64,000 bases of DNA from Spirosoma endophyticum (GTDB lineage: Bacteria; Bacteroidota; Bacteroidia; Cytophagales; Spirosomataceae). A program made the position numbers and the translations under genes. Every line of letters begins with the position of its first letter. Positions within the stretch are counted from its first letter, which is position 1. The notes beneath the pieces are model-generated. The model saw only the letters and a program-made list of their open reading frames with translations, searched no databases and was not told where the DNA came from. Below are positions 42,165 through 51,133 of this stretch, piece by piece. The DNA lies in NCBI RefSeq assembly GCF_900112365.1, contig NZ_FOLQ01000012.1, positions 102,818 to 166,817 of the forward strand. The letters run 5' to 3'.

Positions 42165-42195
42165 TATAATACAGTTTTGTTATATATAATACAAA
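42165..42195 (-). promoter_or_regulatory. Candidate umuDC operator
   Basis: TATAATACA occurs at 42165-42173 and 42185-42193 (start-to-start 20 bp), and TTTGT/ACAAA arms (42176-42180 with 42191-42195) overlap the second copy. It lies 13-43 bp upstream of the umuD start, between divergent genes, where a damage-response repressor would bind. Confidence 0.4.
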
Positions 42196-42247
42196 TAACG
42201 CATAGATAACATCCTATCGGCGTGGCTTTTTTCGTTATACTATTCAT

Positions 42248-42547
42248 ATGACAGATGAAGAAATTGCCCGGAATGCACTAGCCGTTAGGCAGCTGGCTTT
42301 TGTGGATGAAGTTACATTTCCCAAGAATGTTCCCCTAATCTTTGTGGAGTTGTCGCCGCGGCTAGTTTCGATCCTGCCGGCAGAATACCACGCGCTGCAA
42401 GTGATGCGCGAGAGCTTTACGGTAATAAATGTCATTGCCCGCTACGAACGCTATGTTGAGAAGTTAAAGCGGCACGAAAAGTATGAAGCGATAGAGGTAG
42501 CCGAGGAAATGCTACGCATAGCCAGGATTCAGGCCAGTAAGCTTTAA
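42248..42547 (+). CDS. Hypothetical protein divergent from umuDC
   Basis: 99 residues, soluble, with helical C-terminal half (RYERYVEKLKRHEKYEAIEV). No family recognised. Shares the 95-bp divergent promoter region with umuD, so it may be co-regulated by DNA damage. Confidence 0.55.
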   Translation: MTDEEIARNALAVRQLAFVDEVTFPKNVPLIFVELSPRLVSILPAEYHALQVMRESFTVINVIARYERYVEKLKRHEKYEAIEVAEEMLRIARIQASKL

Positions 42548-43023
42548 GGGTTGGGTAAATCAAAAAAAAGAGACCAAATTCACGGTCGGCCGCTGCCGTC
42601 ATTTGGAAGAAAAATCAGTCTCACGAACTCACATTTTATGTGAGAATTTGAAATTGATTTGTGAGATGGCAATTTGAGAATAAGGGGAGATAAGATTAAC
42701 GAAATTGGTTAAGGTTGGGGGGCGTTCTGGAAAAACGGGCGTTTAATTGGACAGCTTTTTTTTAATAACTGACAAGTGGTACCGCACCGCTAAGCGGCCA
42801 GCGGCTGTACCGGCCACCTCTATACTATTCGTAGCATACGGTCGGGTGATTGTGGCCAATAGCGAAGATGGTTAAAAGGAATATATTGGCTACCCTGCTA
42901 AGCCCAGCTAATTTATATTCTAGGAAGTTAATAGACAGCTAGTTGCAAAAGTCTATTTTCAAACTACACGCACCCGTTTGCAGTTGAACCTACTTGATAA
43001 GAACGTCTTACGTACAACACCCT
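42548..43023. other. Gene-free stretch with a short palindrome
   Basis: No open frame worth calling. CTCACAT-TTT-ATGTGAG at 42628-42644 is a perfect 7-bp palindrome and GC-rich fold-back sequence lies around 42780-42820 (CCGCT...AGCGG). These could be an operator and a weak hairpin. Nothing else is seen. Confidence 0.3.
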
Positions 43024-43215
43024 ATGCAAACCAAACTCGTTTCAAAATTACTCCCATTCGCTCTAGTAGCCGGTTGTCTTCTTGGCTGCAATTCGACCGA
43101 CAAATCAACCCATGAGTCAACAGCTGATACGTTGACCAGCGTAACAAGGCCGGATACGGTTATAAATACCGAGTCTGTTATGGAACACCCAACTCCACCA
43201 CCACAGGCTAAATAA
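43024..43215 (+). CDS. Small lipoprotein
   Basis: 63 residues from ATG 43024; the lipobox is in PFALVAGCLLGC and the lipidated Cys is followed by a threonine/serine-rich polar tail ending HPTPPPQAK. An upstream ATG at 42994 would place ten polar residues before the signal. Followed by a good terminator. Function unknown. Confidence 0.6.
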   Translation: MQTKLVSKLLPFALVAGCLLGCNSTDKSTHESTADTLTSVTRPDTVINTESVMEHPTPPPQAK

Positions 43216-43225
43216 TCAGAAGGGG

Positions 43226-43250
43226 ATTGACCTATCGCGGATCGGTCAAT
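43226..43250 (+). terminator. Hairpin after the small lipoprotein
   Basis: ATTGACC/GGTCAAT arms (43226-43232 with 43244-43250) plus an inner ATC/GAT pair around a GCG loop, followed by TTAAAA. The T-run is short, so termination strength is uncertain. Confidence 0.5.
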
Positions 43251-43344
43251 TAAAAGCTTAGGCAAAGGAACGCATTCAATCTTTTCGGGTAAATTGTTCC
43301 GCCCAGGACTCAAAGGTACTTGTGATAAAGCCTAGAGGAATGGG

Positions 43345-43608
43345 TCAAGACCCCGATAAAATCTCCACTTTTGGAAAGCAGTCTAATTGATAGATGTATT
43401 GATCGAAATCATAGCCCAGCGGTATCCACGACAAAAGTGTTTGCGCTTGTTGTGGACTGATCAACTGTGACTCATACAGCATCACTTCGTTTACCGGTAA
43501 GGCAAAGAGTACTTGCAAGTCAGCAAAAGGAACACAATCAACCCCCGCTTCCCCTACCAATACATTGGTGTGTTTATCATACCAGCTGATGACATAGTGT
43601 ACGCCCAT
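43345..43608 (-). CDS. Small hypothetical protein (DUF7683-like)
   Basis: 87 residues beginning HYVISWYDKHTNVLVGEAGV, which resembles short Bacteroidota proteins that start with R/H-Y-V-I-S-x-F/Y-D-K-x-T; ends with a segment LGYDFDQYIYQLDCFPKVEI. No signal or catalytic motif. Single gene. Confidence 0.55.
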   Translation of the reverse strand: MGVHYVISWYDKHTNVLVGEAGVDCVPFADLQVLFALPVNEVMLYESQLISPQQAQTLLSWIPLGYDFDQYIYQLDCFPKVEILSGS

Positions 43609-43788
43609 ACCAGTAACGTGAAAAATTGGAGGGATTATCTAGTGCAGATCTTGATCGTATTCAGCTCACCGACGTAAAGCTGTCCAACATTTTCGACCTC
43701 TACGTCCGGGTAGTGCGGCTTTATCCCATTTGTATTTATAGTCGTGAAGGTAATCTCCTGGAGGACAGAGGCTACTGTCAATTCCCCA

Positions 43789-43829
43789 AATCAGTGATAT
43801 TGGTAGTAACATCCGTAATCTGTCTACCA
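43789..43829 (+). promoter_or_regulatory. 41-bp conserved upstream element, copy 1 (XdhC operon)
   Basis: Matches 52100-52140 at 37 of 41 positions. It contains TGGTA and TACCA arms, giving partial dyad symmetry, around a conserved CCGTAATCTGT. It lies 125 bp before the XdhC start in a 345-bp gap with no convincing gene. The second copy lies between an AraC-family gene and an aldo/keto reductase gene. Confidence 0.6.
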
Positions 43830-43953
43830 GTCAACTCTTTTTTAAACGAGACCTTTGTAACTAACCCGTATCCTGTTTTAATAGGATATTAACGACCGAC
43901 AGGGGCTGGCTTTCATCCTTATCTGGTGGCCATGTCCTCAAACGTGTAAGGAT

Positions 43954-45087
43954 ATGAAGGAAATAAACCGTATGCTGACCGTTTATGAGCAGATTGACCT
44001 GGCACAACGGAAAGTGGCGCTGGCAACGGTCGTGTTCGTAGAAGGGTCGGCCTACCGGCGACCTGGTGCCCGGATGCTGGTCACCGACGATGGCCGCTGT
44101 GAAGGGGCTATCAGTGGCGGTTGCCTGGAAGGCGATGCCCTACGCAAAGCCCGCCAGGTCATGCTGGATGGTAAACCCATGGTGGTGCGGTATGATACCA
44201 TGGACGACGATGCCAATAGCCTGGGTATAGGCCTGGGCTGCAATGGTATCATCGACGTATTTATTGAGCCGATTGATCCTCTTGACCCGACCAATCCAAT
44301 TGCCTTACTGCGCGAATTTAGCCAGCATCGTGACCGCCGTGTCATCGCCACGATTTTGCGTAGAACACCCGGTATAAGTTTACAGGAGGGTAGTCGCTTT
44401 GTGCTCACGGAGCAACTAACGGAAGATGTTCCCGCTTGGCTTCGGCCCGATATGGAACTCATCATGCAGGTCGGTAAACCCTTAACAGCAATGATTCCCC
44501 TAAGAGATGGTGTGGTTGAAGTCTTTATCGAATATCTGGAGCCAGGTATCGAGTTGGTCATTTTTGGCGCTGGCTACGATACGATTCCGCTCACCCGGTT
44601 GGCTACCGAAATTGGCTGGCGGGTGACGGTAACCGAAGACTGCATTGCCCACCTGGCTCCCAAACGCTTTCCGGAAGCAACCTGTTTGCTCTACGCTGAT
44701 GCCGAGGTCGTGACGGATAAACTATCTTTCACGGATCGGACGGCCGCCGTGCTGATGTCGCACAATTACCACTACGACCTGGCGGTGCTAACCAAGTTGT
44801 TATCGACGAATGTACCCTACATCGGTATGCTCGGTCCACGAAAGCGTTACGAGAAAATGAAGACTCAGTGGGAACGAACAGGTCATTCTTTTGCCCCGTC
44901 TATCCAGAAGCGGGTTCATTCTCCCGTTGGTTTAGACCTGGGCGCAGAAACACCGGATGAGATAGCCCTGTCCATTTTGAGCGAAATTAAAGCCTTTTTC
45001 AGCCAGCGACCAGCCGGTTTTCTGACCGACAGACCCGGACCGATTCATGAACGGGCAATCACCGAGCAGACCACGGTAGCTAGTTGA
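43954..45087 (+). CDS. XdhC-family molybdenum-hydroxylase maturation protein
   Basis: 377 residues. N-terminal XdhC/CoxI domain: ATVVFVEGSAYRRPGARMLV and CEGAISGGCLEGDALRKARQ; C-terminal Rossmann domain with ELVIFGAGYDTIPLTRLATE. Such proteins bind Mo cofactor, sulphurate it and insert it into xanthine-dehydrogenase-type enzymes, here almost surely the two-subunit enzyme encoded just downstream. ATG at 43972 (MLTVYEQIDLA) is an alternative start. Confidence 0.9.
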   Translation: MKEINRMLTVYEQIDLAQRKVALATVVFVEGSAYRRPGARMLVTDDGRCEGAISGGCLEGDALRKARQVMLDGKPMVVRYDTMDDDANSLGIGLGCNGIIDVFIEPIDPLDPTNPIALLREFSQHRDRRVIATILRRTPGISLQEGSRFVLTEQLTEDVPAWLRPDMELIMQVGKPLTAMIPLRDGVVEVFIEYLEPGIELVIFGAGYDTIPLTRLATEIGWRVTVTEDCIAHLAPKRFPEATCLLYADAEVVTDKLSFTDRTAAVLMSHNYHYDLAVLTKLLSTNVPYIGMLGPRKRYEKMKTQWERTGHSFAPSIQKRVHSPVGLDLGAETPDEIALSILSEIKAFFSQRPAGFLTDRPGPIHERAITEQTTVAS

Positions 45088-45150
45088 TTGTCAATTCTTT
45101 GCCTTCGATTCGAGTTTTAACCATACGATGACAACTTAAACCCTAGCATT

Positions 45151-45630
45151 ATGGCAACATATAATCTAAAAGTTAACGGAAAAACCCGGCGGGTGGAGGT
45201 CGATCCAGCCACGCCTGTCCTTTGGGTATTACGTGATCATCTGGACCTGCCCGGCACCAAATATGGTTGCGGCATCGCTCAGTGCGGAGCCTGCAAGGTA
45301 CATCTGGACGGCGTAGCGGTGCCTTCCTGCCAGTTACCGGTTTCGGCTGTGGGCAACCAGGCCATCACCACCATTGAAGGCTTATCGGCAACCGGTAACC
45401 ATCCCGTCCAGAAGGCTTGGCTCGAACACGACGTAGCGCAATGTGGCTACTGCCAGGCGGGGCAGATCATGAGTGCGGCTTCGCTGTTGAAAAGCAACCC
45501 CAAGCCCACCGACGCCGACATTGATGCCGCCATGAGTGGCAACATCTGCCGCTGTGGCACCTACCTGCGAATCAAAGAAGCCATCAAATCAGCAGCAAAA
45601 GAAGGAACTAGCTCGTCCACTCGTAAATAA
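45151..45630 (+). CDS. 2Fe-2S subunit of a molybdenum hydroxylase (IorA-like)
   Basis: 159 residues. Plant-type 2Fe-2S cluster: Cys40, Cys45, Cys48 and Cys60 (YGCGIAQCGACKVHLDG...SC); C-terminal helical domain cluster: Cys98, Cys101, Cys133 and Cys135 (QCGYCQAG, ICRCGTY). This is the electron-transfer subunit of aldehyde/isoquinoline oxidoreductases. It precedes the catalytic subunit by 10 bp. No signal of its own, so it would be co-exported with its Tat-bearing partner. Confidence 0.92.
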   Translation: MATYNLKVNGKTRRVEVDPATPVLWVLRDHLDLPGTKYGCGIAQCGACKVHLDGVAVPSCQLPVSAVGNQAITTIEGLSATGNHPVQKAWLEHDVAQCGYCQAGQIMSAASLLKSNPKPTDADIDAAMSGNICRCGTYLRIKEAIKSAAKEGTSSSTRK

Positions 45631-45640
45631 ACCCCTGACC

Positions 45641-47893
45641 ATGACTAGCAATAAATCAACTTTTAACCGGCGTTCCTTTTTAAAGGCTTCACTGCTTTCC
45701 GGTGGCGGTATGATGCTCAGCGTTAGCTGGTTATCAAGCGCAAAAGCTGCTGACAAACTACAGGAATTAAACGTGCCCGAGCAATGGGCACAGCTCAACG
45801 GCTACATTCAAATCACAGCGGATAACAAGGTTAAACTCATCTGTCCCAATCCTGAATTTGGCCAGAATGTAATGACGTCGCTGCCCATGATCGTCGCCGA
45901 AGAGCTAGATGTAGACTGGAAGGCGGTGGCCGTTGACATGGGGCCGCACGACAACGTGAAATTAGGTCCCCAGTTTACGGGGGGCAGTAATTCGGTTCGC
46001 ATGTATTGGAAACCCCTGCGCGAAGCCGGAGCAGCGGCCCGGCAAATGCTGCGCGAAGCAGCCGCCCAGACGTGGAGTGTGCCGGTTGAAGAGGTAACCA
46101 CGAAAGCAGGTGTGCTGAGCCACGCGAGCGGGAAATCGGCAAAATACGGCGAAATGGCCAGTAAAGCCGCTACTCTTCCGGTACCGAAGGGCATGAAACT
46201 TAAATCTCCAAAGGATTTTTCGATCGTCCGGAAATCGAAGAAAAATGTGGAAGGGCAAAAAATAGTCACCGGCAAACCGCTGTTTGGGTTGGATTACCGG
46301 GCTGAGGGCATGCTCATCGCCATGATTCAGCATCCGCCCGCCTTCGGGATGAAACTCAAATCCTTTGATGCCTCACAAACCCTTAAAATGCCGGGCATCA
46401 AGGAGGTTTTCAGCCTGAAGTTGTATGAAGATGGGTTCGAGCAGGGCGGTTTCGATACTCGTACGTTCAATGAGTTGCTGGTCGTAGTGGGTAAAACCAC
46501 TTGGGAGGTCATGAATGCCCGTAAAAAGCTCAAAGTAGAATGGGAGCCGATGGGCGATACCAAAGATACGATGCAGGGCAGGGGCGGCAAGCGGGAAGTT
46601 ACGGTTCCAGGTGAGATGGAAAGTACCACTGCCCAACTGGAAAAAATGGCGGAATGGGCCAAAAAGCCCGCGCAACAATTACGCAAAGACGGCGATCCTG
46701 AAACGGCGTTTAAAAATGCGGCTCAGATTATCGAACGCACCTATAATGCACCCTTTTTGGCCCATAACTGCATGGAGCCGATGAATTTCTTCGCCCATGT
46801 GACGGCTGAAAAAGCATTAGTAGCCGGTCCTTTGCAGGCACCGGGTTGGGCCGAACCCACGCTGTCGAAACTATTAAACCTGCCTGCTGACAAAATCGAG
46901 ATTCAGATGACGCGGATGGGTGGTGGCTTTGGCCGTCGGGCGTATAGTCAATATATGTATGAAGCGGCTCTGATCTCCAAACATGCCAAAGCCCCTATCA
47001 AACTGATCTACACCCGCGAGGATGATATGACCTATGGTATCTATCGCCCGATGTACACGGCTACGTATCGTGCCGCTTTGGATGCGAATAAAAACCTGAT
47101 TGGCTTCCATGTAAAAGGGGGCGGCATTCCCGAGCACGCCATTCATGCCAATCGGTTCCCGGCCGGTGCCGTCGAAAACTACCTGGCCGAAGGCTGGGAA
47201 ATCCCATCCAACATTACCATTGGAGCCTTTCGAGCCCCACGCTCTAACTTTAACGCAGCGGCTGAGCAATCCTTTCTGGATGAAGTAGCCGAGGCCATGG
47301 GTAAAGACCCCATCGAATTTAGACTGGACCTGTTGAAACGGGCCAAGGAAGCTCCGGTGGGCAAAAACAATGAGTATGACGCCGACCGGTATGCGGGTGT
47401 GCTCACGCTGGTACGGGATAAATCAGCCTGGAACAAGCCGGGCAATGAGAAGTACCATCGGGGGGTGGCTGCTTATTTCTGTCATAATTCCTACGCGGCC
47501 CATGTAGTCGATATGGTAACCCGCGATGGGGTTCCCTATGTAGAGCGGGTATTTAGTGCGATGGACTGTGGTATTGTGATCAATCCGGATGCGGCCACCA
47601 ATATGGTGCAGGGCGCGGTGGTCGACGGGATCGGTAATGCATTCTATGGGGCATTAACGCACAAGAATGGCGCGGCTGAGCAAAGCAACTTCCACAACTA
47701 TCGGATGATTCGTCATAACGAAGCGCCGAAAAAGATTGAGGTTCACTTTGTTCAAAATGACCTCGATCCGACCGGCTTAGGTGAACCTCCTTTCCCGCCT
47801 GTATTCGGTGCAGTGGCGAATGCCTTGTATAAAACGACCGGCAAACGGCAGTATAACCAGCCCTTCAAGACTGATCCGGGTAAGCGGATTTAG
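45641..47893 (+). CDS. Molybdopterin-binding aldehyde oxidase subunit, Tat-exported (IorB-like)
   Basis: 750 residues from ATG 45641, chosen because it begins with a Tat signal (NRRSFLKASLLSGGGMML). The longer frame from 45536 overlaps the 2Fe-2S gene. Mo-cofactor motifs include GPLQAPGWAEPTLSKLL, MGGGFGRRAYSQYMYEAA, GAFRAPRSNFNAAAEQSFLD and, near the C-terminus, TGLGEPPFPPVFGAVANALY (with the G-x-G-E catalytic glutamate). It hydroxylates aldehydes or N-heterocycles in the periplasm. Substrate cannot be told from sequence. Confidence 0.9.
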   Translation: MTSNKSTFNRRSFLKASLLSGGGMMLSVSWLSSAKAADKLQELNVPEQWAQLNGYIQITADNKVKLICPNPEFGQNVMTSLPMIVAEELDVDWKAVAVDMGPHDNVKLGPQFTGGSNSVRMYWKPLREAGAAARQMLREAAAQTWSVPVEEVTTKAGVLSHASGKSAKYGEMASKAATLPVPKGMKLKSPKDFSIVRKSKKNVEGQKIVTGKPLFGLDYRAEGMLIAMIQHPPAFGMKLKSFDASQTLKMPGIKEVFSLKLYEDGFEQGGFDTRTFNELLVVVGKTTWEVMNARKKLKVEWEPMGDTKDTMQGRGGKREVTVPGEMESTTAQLEKMAEWAKKPAQQLRKDGDPETAFKNAAQIIERTYNAPFLAHNCMEPMNFFAHVTAEKALVAGPLQAPGWAEPTLSKLLNLPADKIEIQMTRMGGGFGRRAYSQYMYEAALISKHAKAPIKLIYTREDDMTYGIYRPMYTATYRAALDANKNLIGFHVKGGGIPEHAIHANRFPAGAVENYLAEGWEIPSNITIGAFRAPRSNFNAAAEQSFLDEVAEAMGKDPIEFRLDLLKRAKEAPVGKNNEYDADRYAGVLTLVRDKSAWNKPGNEKYHRGVAAYFCHNSYAAHVVDMVTRDGVPYVERVFSAMDCGIVINPDAATNMVQGAVVDGIGNAFYGALTHKNGAAEQSNFHNYRMIRHNEAPKKIEVHFVQNDLDPTGLGEPPFPPVFGAVANALYKTTGKRQYNQPFKTDPGKRI

Positions 47894-47914
47894 CGTCAAT
47901 GCTGCGGGCTAATT

Positions 47915-47963
47915 CAGCCCCAACTGGTCAATGATCGACACGGGTCATCGACCGGTTGGGCTG
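47915..47963 (+). terminator. Hairpin after the molybdenum hydroxylase operon
   Basis: Arms 47915-47934 and 47945-47963 (CAGCCCCAACTGGT... with ...ACCGGTTGGGCTG) form a long GC-rich stem with two mismatches and one bulge and a 10-nt loop. No T-run follows, so it is either Rho-assisted or an mRNA-stabilising end. Confidence 0.5.
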
Positions 47964-48116
47964 GGCTAACCCACTCAGCAATCAATAGCTCACTGAGCAG
48001 CAAATAGCTTAATAATTTAGCTAAGACGGGTGTGAACCAATTAGTTCAATGGGACGATGTACAGCTTCGACGCATCGGCCTATCCGGATCAATCTACGCT
48101 TCTAAACCAAAACACG

Positions 48117-49715
48117 GTGAAAAAAACAATCCTGGCATTTACCTTCCTGATTACCCATGCTTTACAAGCACAGCAAACAACCCCTACCGTTCGTACGGCT
48201 TTAGGAGTTGTGCGCGGAGTGACCGAAGGGGATGTCTCCAGCTTCAAAGGAATTCCCTATGCGGCTGCCCCGGTGGGTGCCAATCGCTGGCGTCCGCCCC
48301 AACCGGTTGGGGCGTGGACTGGCGAGCGGGATGCCAGTAAATTTGGGGCAGAGCCCCCGCAACGAGCATTTGGTCCAGGTGCCGCTGCAATGTCGCCCAC
48401 CTCATCCGAAGATTGTTTATTTCTGAATTTGTGGAAACCAGCCAATGCCACCGAGAAAGCAAAGCTTCCGGTTATGGTGTGGATTTACGGCGGAGCGTTC
48501 GTATTCGGTAGCGGTTCTCAACCGGGCTACGATGGGACTCAGTTTGCTAAGCAAGGCATTATCCTGGTCACCTTCAACTACCGGTTAGGCCGACTCGGCT
48601 TTTTTGCCCACCCCGCCCTGAGCCAGGAGCATCCCCAGGAGCCTAAGGGCAACTATGCCTACATGGACCAGATGGCCGCGCTCCAGTGGGTGCAGACCAA
48701 CATTGCCCAATTTGGTGGCGACCCAAAGAACGTGACCATCTTCGGTGAGTCAGCAGGTGGCGTTTCGGTCCTGTCACTCCTGTCCATACCCACGGCGAAA
48801 GGCCTTTTTAGCAAGGCAATTAGTGAATCAGGCGGGGCCCGTGACGGCGTGCTGACCGGGCGACCGATTAACAAGGAAAATGCGGACGTGAATTATCCGA
48901 TATCCGCTGAAACCATCGGCATTAACTTCGCCAAACGGCATAACATTGAGGGAACAGATGCCGCAGCACTCGCCAAACTTCGTGCGCTTAGCGCTGCTGA
49001 GATTGTCGATGGAGGCCAGGAGACGGCTGGCCCGGGTGGTCCGCCAACCTATCCAGGGCCTATTCTCGATGGCAAGCTGGTTGTGGAAACGGCCGAGAGT
49101 GCCTTTAAGGGAGGACGGCAGGCGAAGGTTCCATTACTCATTGGGTCAAACAGTGCCGAAGTGCCAGCGGGCTTTGTTAATGCCAAATCGAAAGAAGAAT
49201 TGCTGGCTTTGTTTGGGAGCGTTAAGGAAGAAATGACGAAGGCATACGATCCGGATGGTAACACGGAATTTCCCAAAATGCTTAGCCTTGTCAATACCGA
49301 TAAGGTTTGGGCGGAGCCAGCCCGTTTTACAGCCAGATCTTTTGTTACCAAAGGCACCCCGGCTTACCTCTATCTTTTTTCCTACGTCCCTGCCTCCGCA
49401 AAACAGTGGATGAAATATGGTGCAGCCCACGCGTCTGAAATTGGGTACGTATTCGACAATCTGGTGAGCCGAAACGGAGCCACAATTGCCCCTGAAGACA
49501 AAGCCGTTGCCGCCATGATGAATACCTATTGGGCTAACTTCGCTAAAACAGGAAATCCGAACGGGAAGGGCCTGCCAACATGGCCCGCTTACGATCCAAA
49601 AAAGAATGAGGTATTTGAGTTCCGACCCGATGGGTCGGCAACTGCGGGTTCTGATCAACGCAAAGCAAGGCTGGACGTGATGGAAAAGGCCGCTCAACCT
49701 GCGAAGTCAAATTAA
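48117..49715 (+). CDS. Secreted type-B carboxylesterase
   Basis: 532 residues if started at GTG 48117, which gives a clean signal peptide (KKTILAFTFLITHALQAQ); the ATG at 48057 would add twenty polar residues before it. Family signatures: GVVRGVTEGDVSSFKGIPYA, the DCLFLNLW block, YGGAFVFGS (oxyanion hole), nucleophile FGESAGG, and catalytic His in GAAHASEIGYVF. Hydrolyses esters in the periplasm. Followed by an intrinsic terminator. Confidence 0.9.
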   Translation: MKKTILAFTFLITHALQAQQTTPTVRTALGVVRGVTEGDVSSFKGIPYAAAPVGANRWRPPQPVGAWTGERDASKFGAEPPQRAFGPGAAAMSPTSSEDCLFLNLWKPANATEKAKLPVMVWIYGGAFVFGSGSQPGYDGTQFAKQGIILVTFNYRLGRLGFFAHPALSQEHPQEPKGNYAYMDQMAALQWVQTNIAQFGGDPKNVTIFGESAGGVSVLSLLSIPTAKGLFSKAISESGGARDGVLTGRPINKENADVNYPISAETIGINFAKRHNIEGTDAAALAKLRALSAAEIVDGGQETAGPGGPPTYPGPILDGKLVVETAESAFKGGRQAKVPLLIGSNSAEVPAGFVNAKSKEELLALFGSVKEEMTKAYDPDGNTEFPKMLSLVNTDKVWAEPARFTARSFVTKGTPAYLYLFSYVPASAKQWMKYGAAHASEIGYVFDNLVSRNGATIAPEDKAVAAMMNTYWANFAKTGNPNGKGLPTWPAYDPKKNEVFEFRPDGSATAGSDQRKARLDVMEKAAQPAKSN

Positions 49716-49732
49716 TGGAAGGCACAGACCTT

Positions 49733-49762
49733 AGAAAGCCGGAATAGCTAACCCGGCTTTCT
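49733..49762 (+). terminator. Terminator after carboxylesterase
   Basis: Perfect 10-bp arms AGAAAGCCGG (49733-49742) and CCGGCTTTCT (49753-49762) with a 10-nt loop, followed by CTACC. Separates the esterase from the sugar dehydrogenase gene. Confidence 0.7.
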
Positions 49763-49792
49763 CTACCTATAGACTTTACCAATCAACGGACT

Positions 49793-51055
49793 ATGAAAAA
49801 TCAACTGCTAATCCTCACCGCCAGCAGCTTACTGGCTCTGGCTTCCTGTAAATCGGAGGAAACCGATACCCCCGTGTCTCCCCCTACCGGGACAACTCCC
49901 CCCACTTCGGGAACAACGATAACCAGTACATTACCGGTTGAAACGAACCGGCCCAATTCAACGTATAGCCCAGCCTTCACGGGCCAAACCCGAGTAGCTG
50001 GCATCCGAACCACGACCAGCTATACAAGTAACGTATTAACGACAGCCCTTACGAGTCCATGGGGCATTGCCAGCCTACCGGATGGCCGCTTCCTCATTAC
50101 GGAAAAAGCAGGGACAATGCGACTGGTAACGGCTACCGGGCAGGTGAGTGCTCCCTTAAGCGGCATTCCAGCGGTCAATAGCAGTGGTCAGGGTGGCTTG
50201 CTGGGTTTGTGCGTCGATCCCGCGTTTACGACTAATCGCCTGGTTTACTGGACTTTCTCTGAAAGACGAACGGATGGAAATCTGCTGACCGTTGCCAAAG
50301 GCAGACTTTCCGTTAATGAAACAAGTCTTGAAAACGTAACGGTTATTTACCGGGCTACACCGGCTTATTCAGGCGTTAATCAATACGGTAGTCGCGTTAT
50401 TTTTGACCGGACCGGGAATCTGATCGTCAGTAGTGGCGACCGTTCTGACCCAGGCATCCGGGTTCAGGCGCAAGCGGTAAGCTCCGCCATTGGTAAGATA
50501 ATCCGGATCACAACCGATGGCCAGCCCGCTCCGGGTAATCCCTTCGCCGGGCAAGCGGAAGCCCGCCCCGAATTGTATTCCATGGGTCACCGGAATCAGC
50601 ACGGCTTAGCCATCCATCCGGTAACGGGTGATTTGTGGGAAGGCGAACTGGGGCCCCGGGGAGGAGATGAAATCAACCGCATCCAGCCTGGTGCGAATTA
50701 CGGCTGGCCCGTCATCACGTATGGGATCGACTACAGTGGCCAACGCCTGGGGGAAGGCATTCAGCAACGAGCCGGTATGGAACAGCCCGTTTATTACTGG
50801 GACCCGGTCGTGTCGCCTAGTGGCATGACCTTCTACAGCAGTAATCGAATTCCGGAGTGGCAAAATAATCTGTTTATTGCCGCCCTAAGTGGGATGCATA
50901 TTGTCCGGCTGGTGATCGAAAATAACCGTGTGATTGGCGAAGAACGATTATTGTCCAGTGAGGGCCAGCGGTTTCGGGACATAACCCAGGGGCCGGACGG
51001 GGCTTTATATGCTATCACTGACGGGGGAAGACTGTATCGAATCGATAAGCAATAA
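49793..51055 (+). CDS. PQQ-dependent aldose/sorbosone-type dehydrogenase, lipoprotein
   Basis: 420 residues with a lipoprotein signal (LLALASC). The six-bladed propeller typical of soluble glucose/aldose sugar dehydrogenases is marked by LTSPWGIASLPDGRFLITEK, GGLLGLCVDPAF, SGDRSDPG, and MGHRNQHGLAIHPVTGDLWE followed by ELGPRGGDEINRIQPGANYG. Oxidises sugars outside the inner membrane with PQQ as cofactor. No PQQ synthesis genes are in the window. Confidence 0.9.
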   Translation: MKNQLLILTASSLLALASCKSEETDTPVSPPTGTTPPTSGTTITSTLPVETNRPNSTYSPAFTGQTRVAGIRTTTSYTSNVLTTALTSPWGIASLPDGRFLITEKAGTMRLVTATGQVSAPLSGIPAVNSSGQGGLLGLCVDPAFTTNRLVYWTFSERRTDGNLLTVAKGRLSVNETSLENVTVIYRATPAYSGVNQYGSRVIFDRTGNLIVSSGDRSDPGIRVQAQAVSSAIGKIIRITTDGQPAPGNPFAGQAEARPELYSMGHRNQHGLAIHPVTGDLWEGELGPRGGDEINRIQPGANYGWPVITYGIDYSGQRLGEGIQQRAGMEQPVYYWDPVVSPSGMTFYSSNRIPEWQNNLFIAALSGMHIVRLVIENNRVIGEERLLSSEGQRFRDITQGPDGALYAITDGGRLYRIDKQ

Positions 51056-51079
51056 GCGCTAACAGGTACCCCTAATAGC

Positions 51080-51133
51080 TTGACACAAATCGGTCTGGTG
51101 AAATAGTTATTACACCAGACCGATTTGTGTCAA
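51080..51133. terminator. Bidirectional hairpin between convergent genes
   Basis: Perfect 21-bp inverted repeat (51080-51100 with 51113-51133, TTGACACAAATCGGTCTGGTG and its complement) around a 12-nt AT-rich loop. It includes the TGA of the AraC gene on the left strand and begins 25 bp after the sugar dehydrogenase stop, as expected for a shared terminator. Confidence 0.75.

Noticed and set aside
43626..43892. 88-aa plus-strand frame
   Set aside because: It runs through the conserved 41-bp control element and has no protein-like features; the element matches at DNA level in a place where the frame is not kept.
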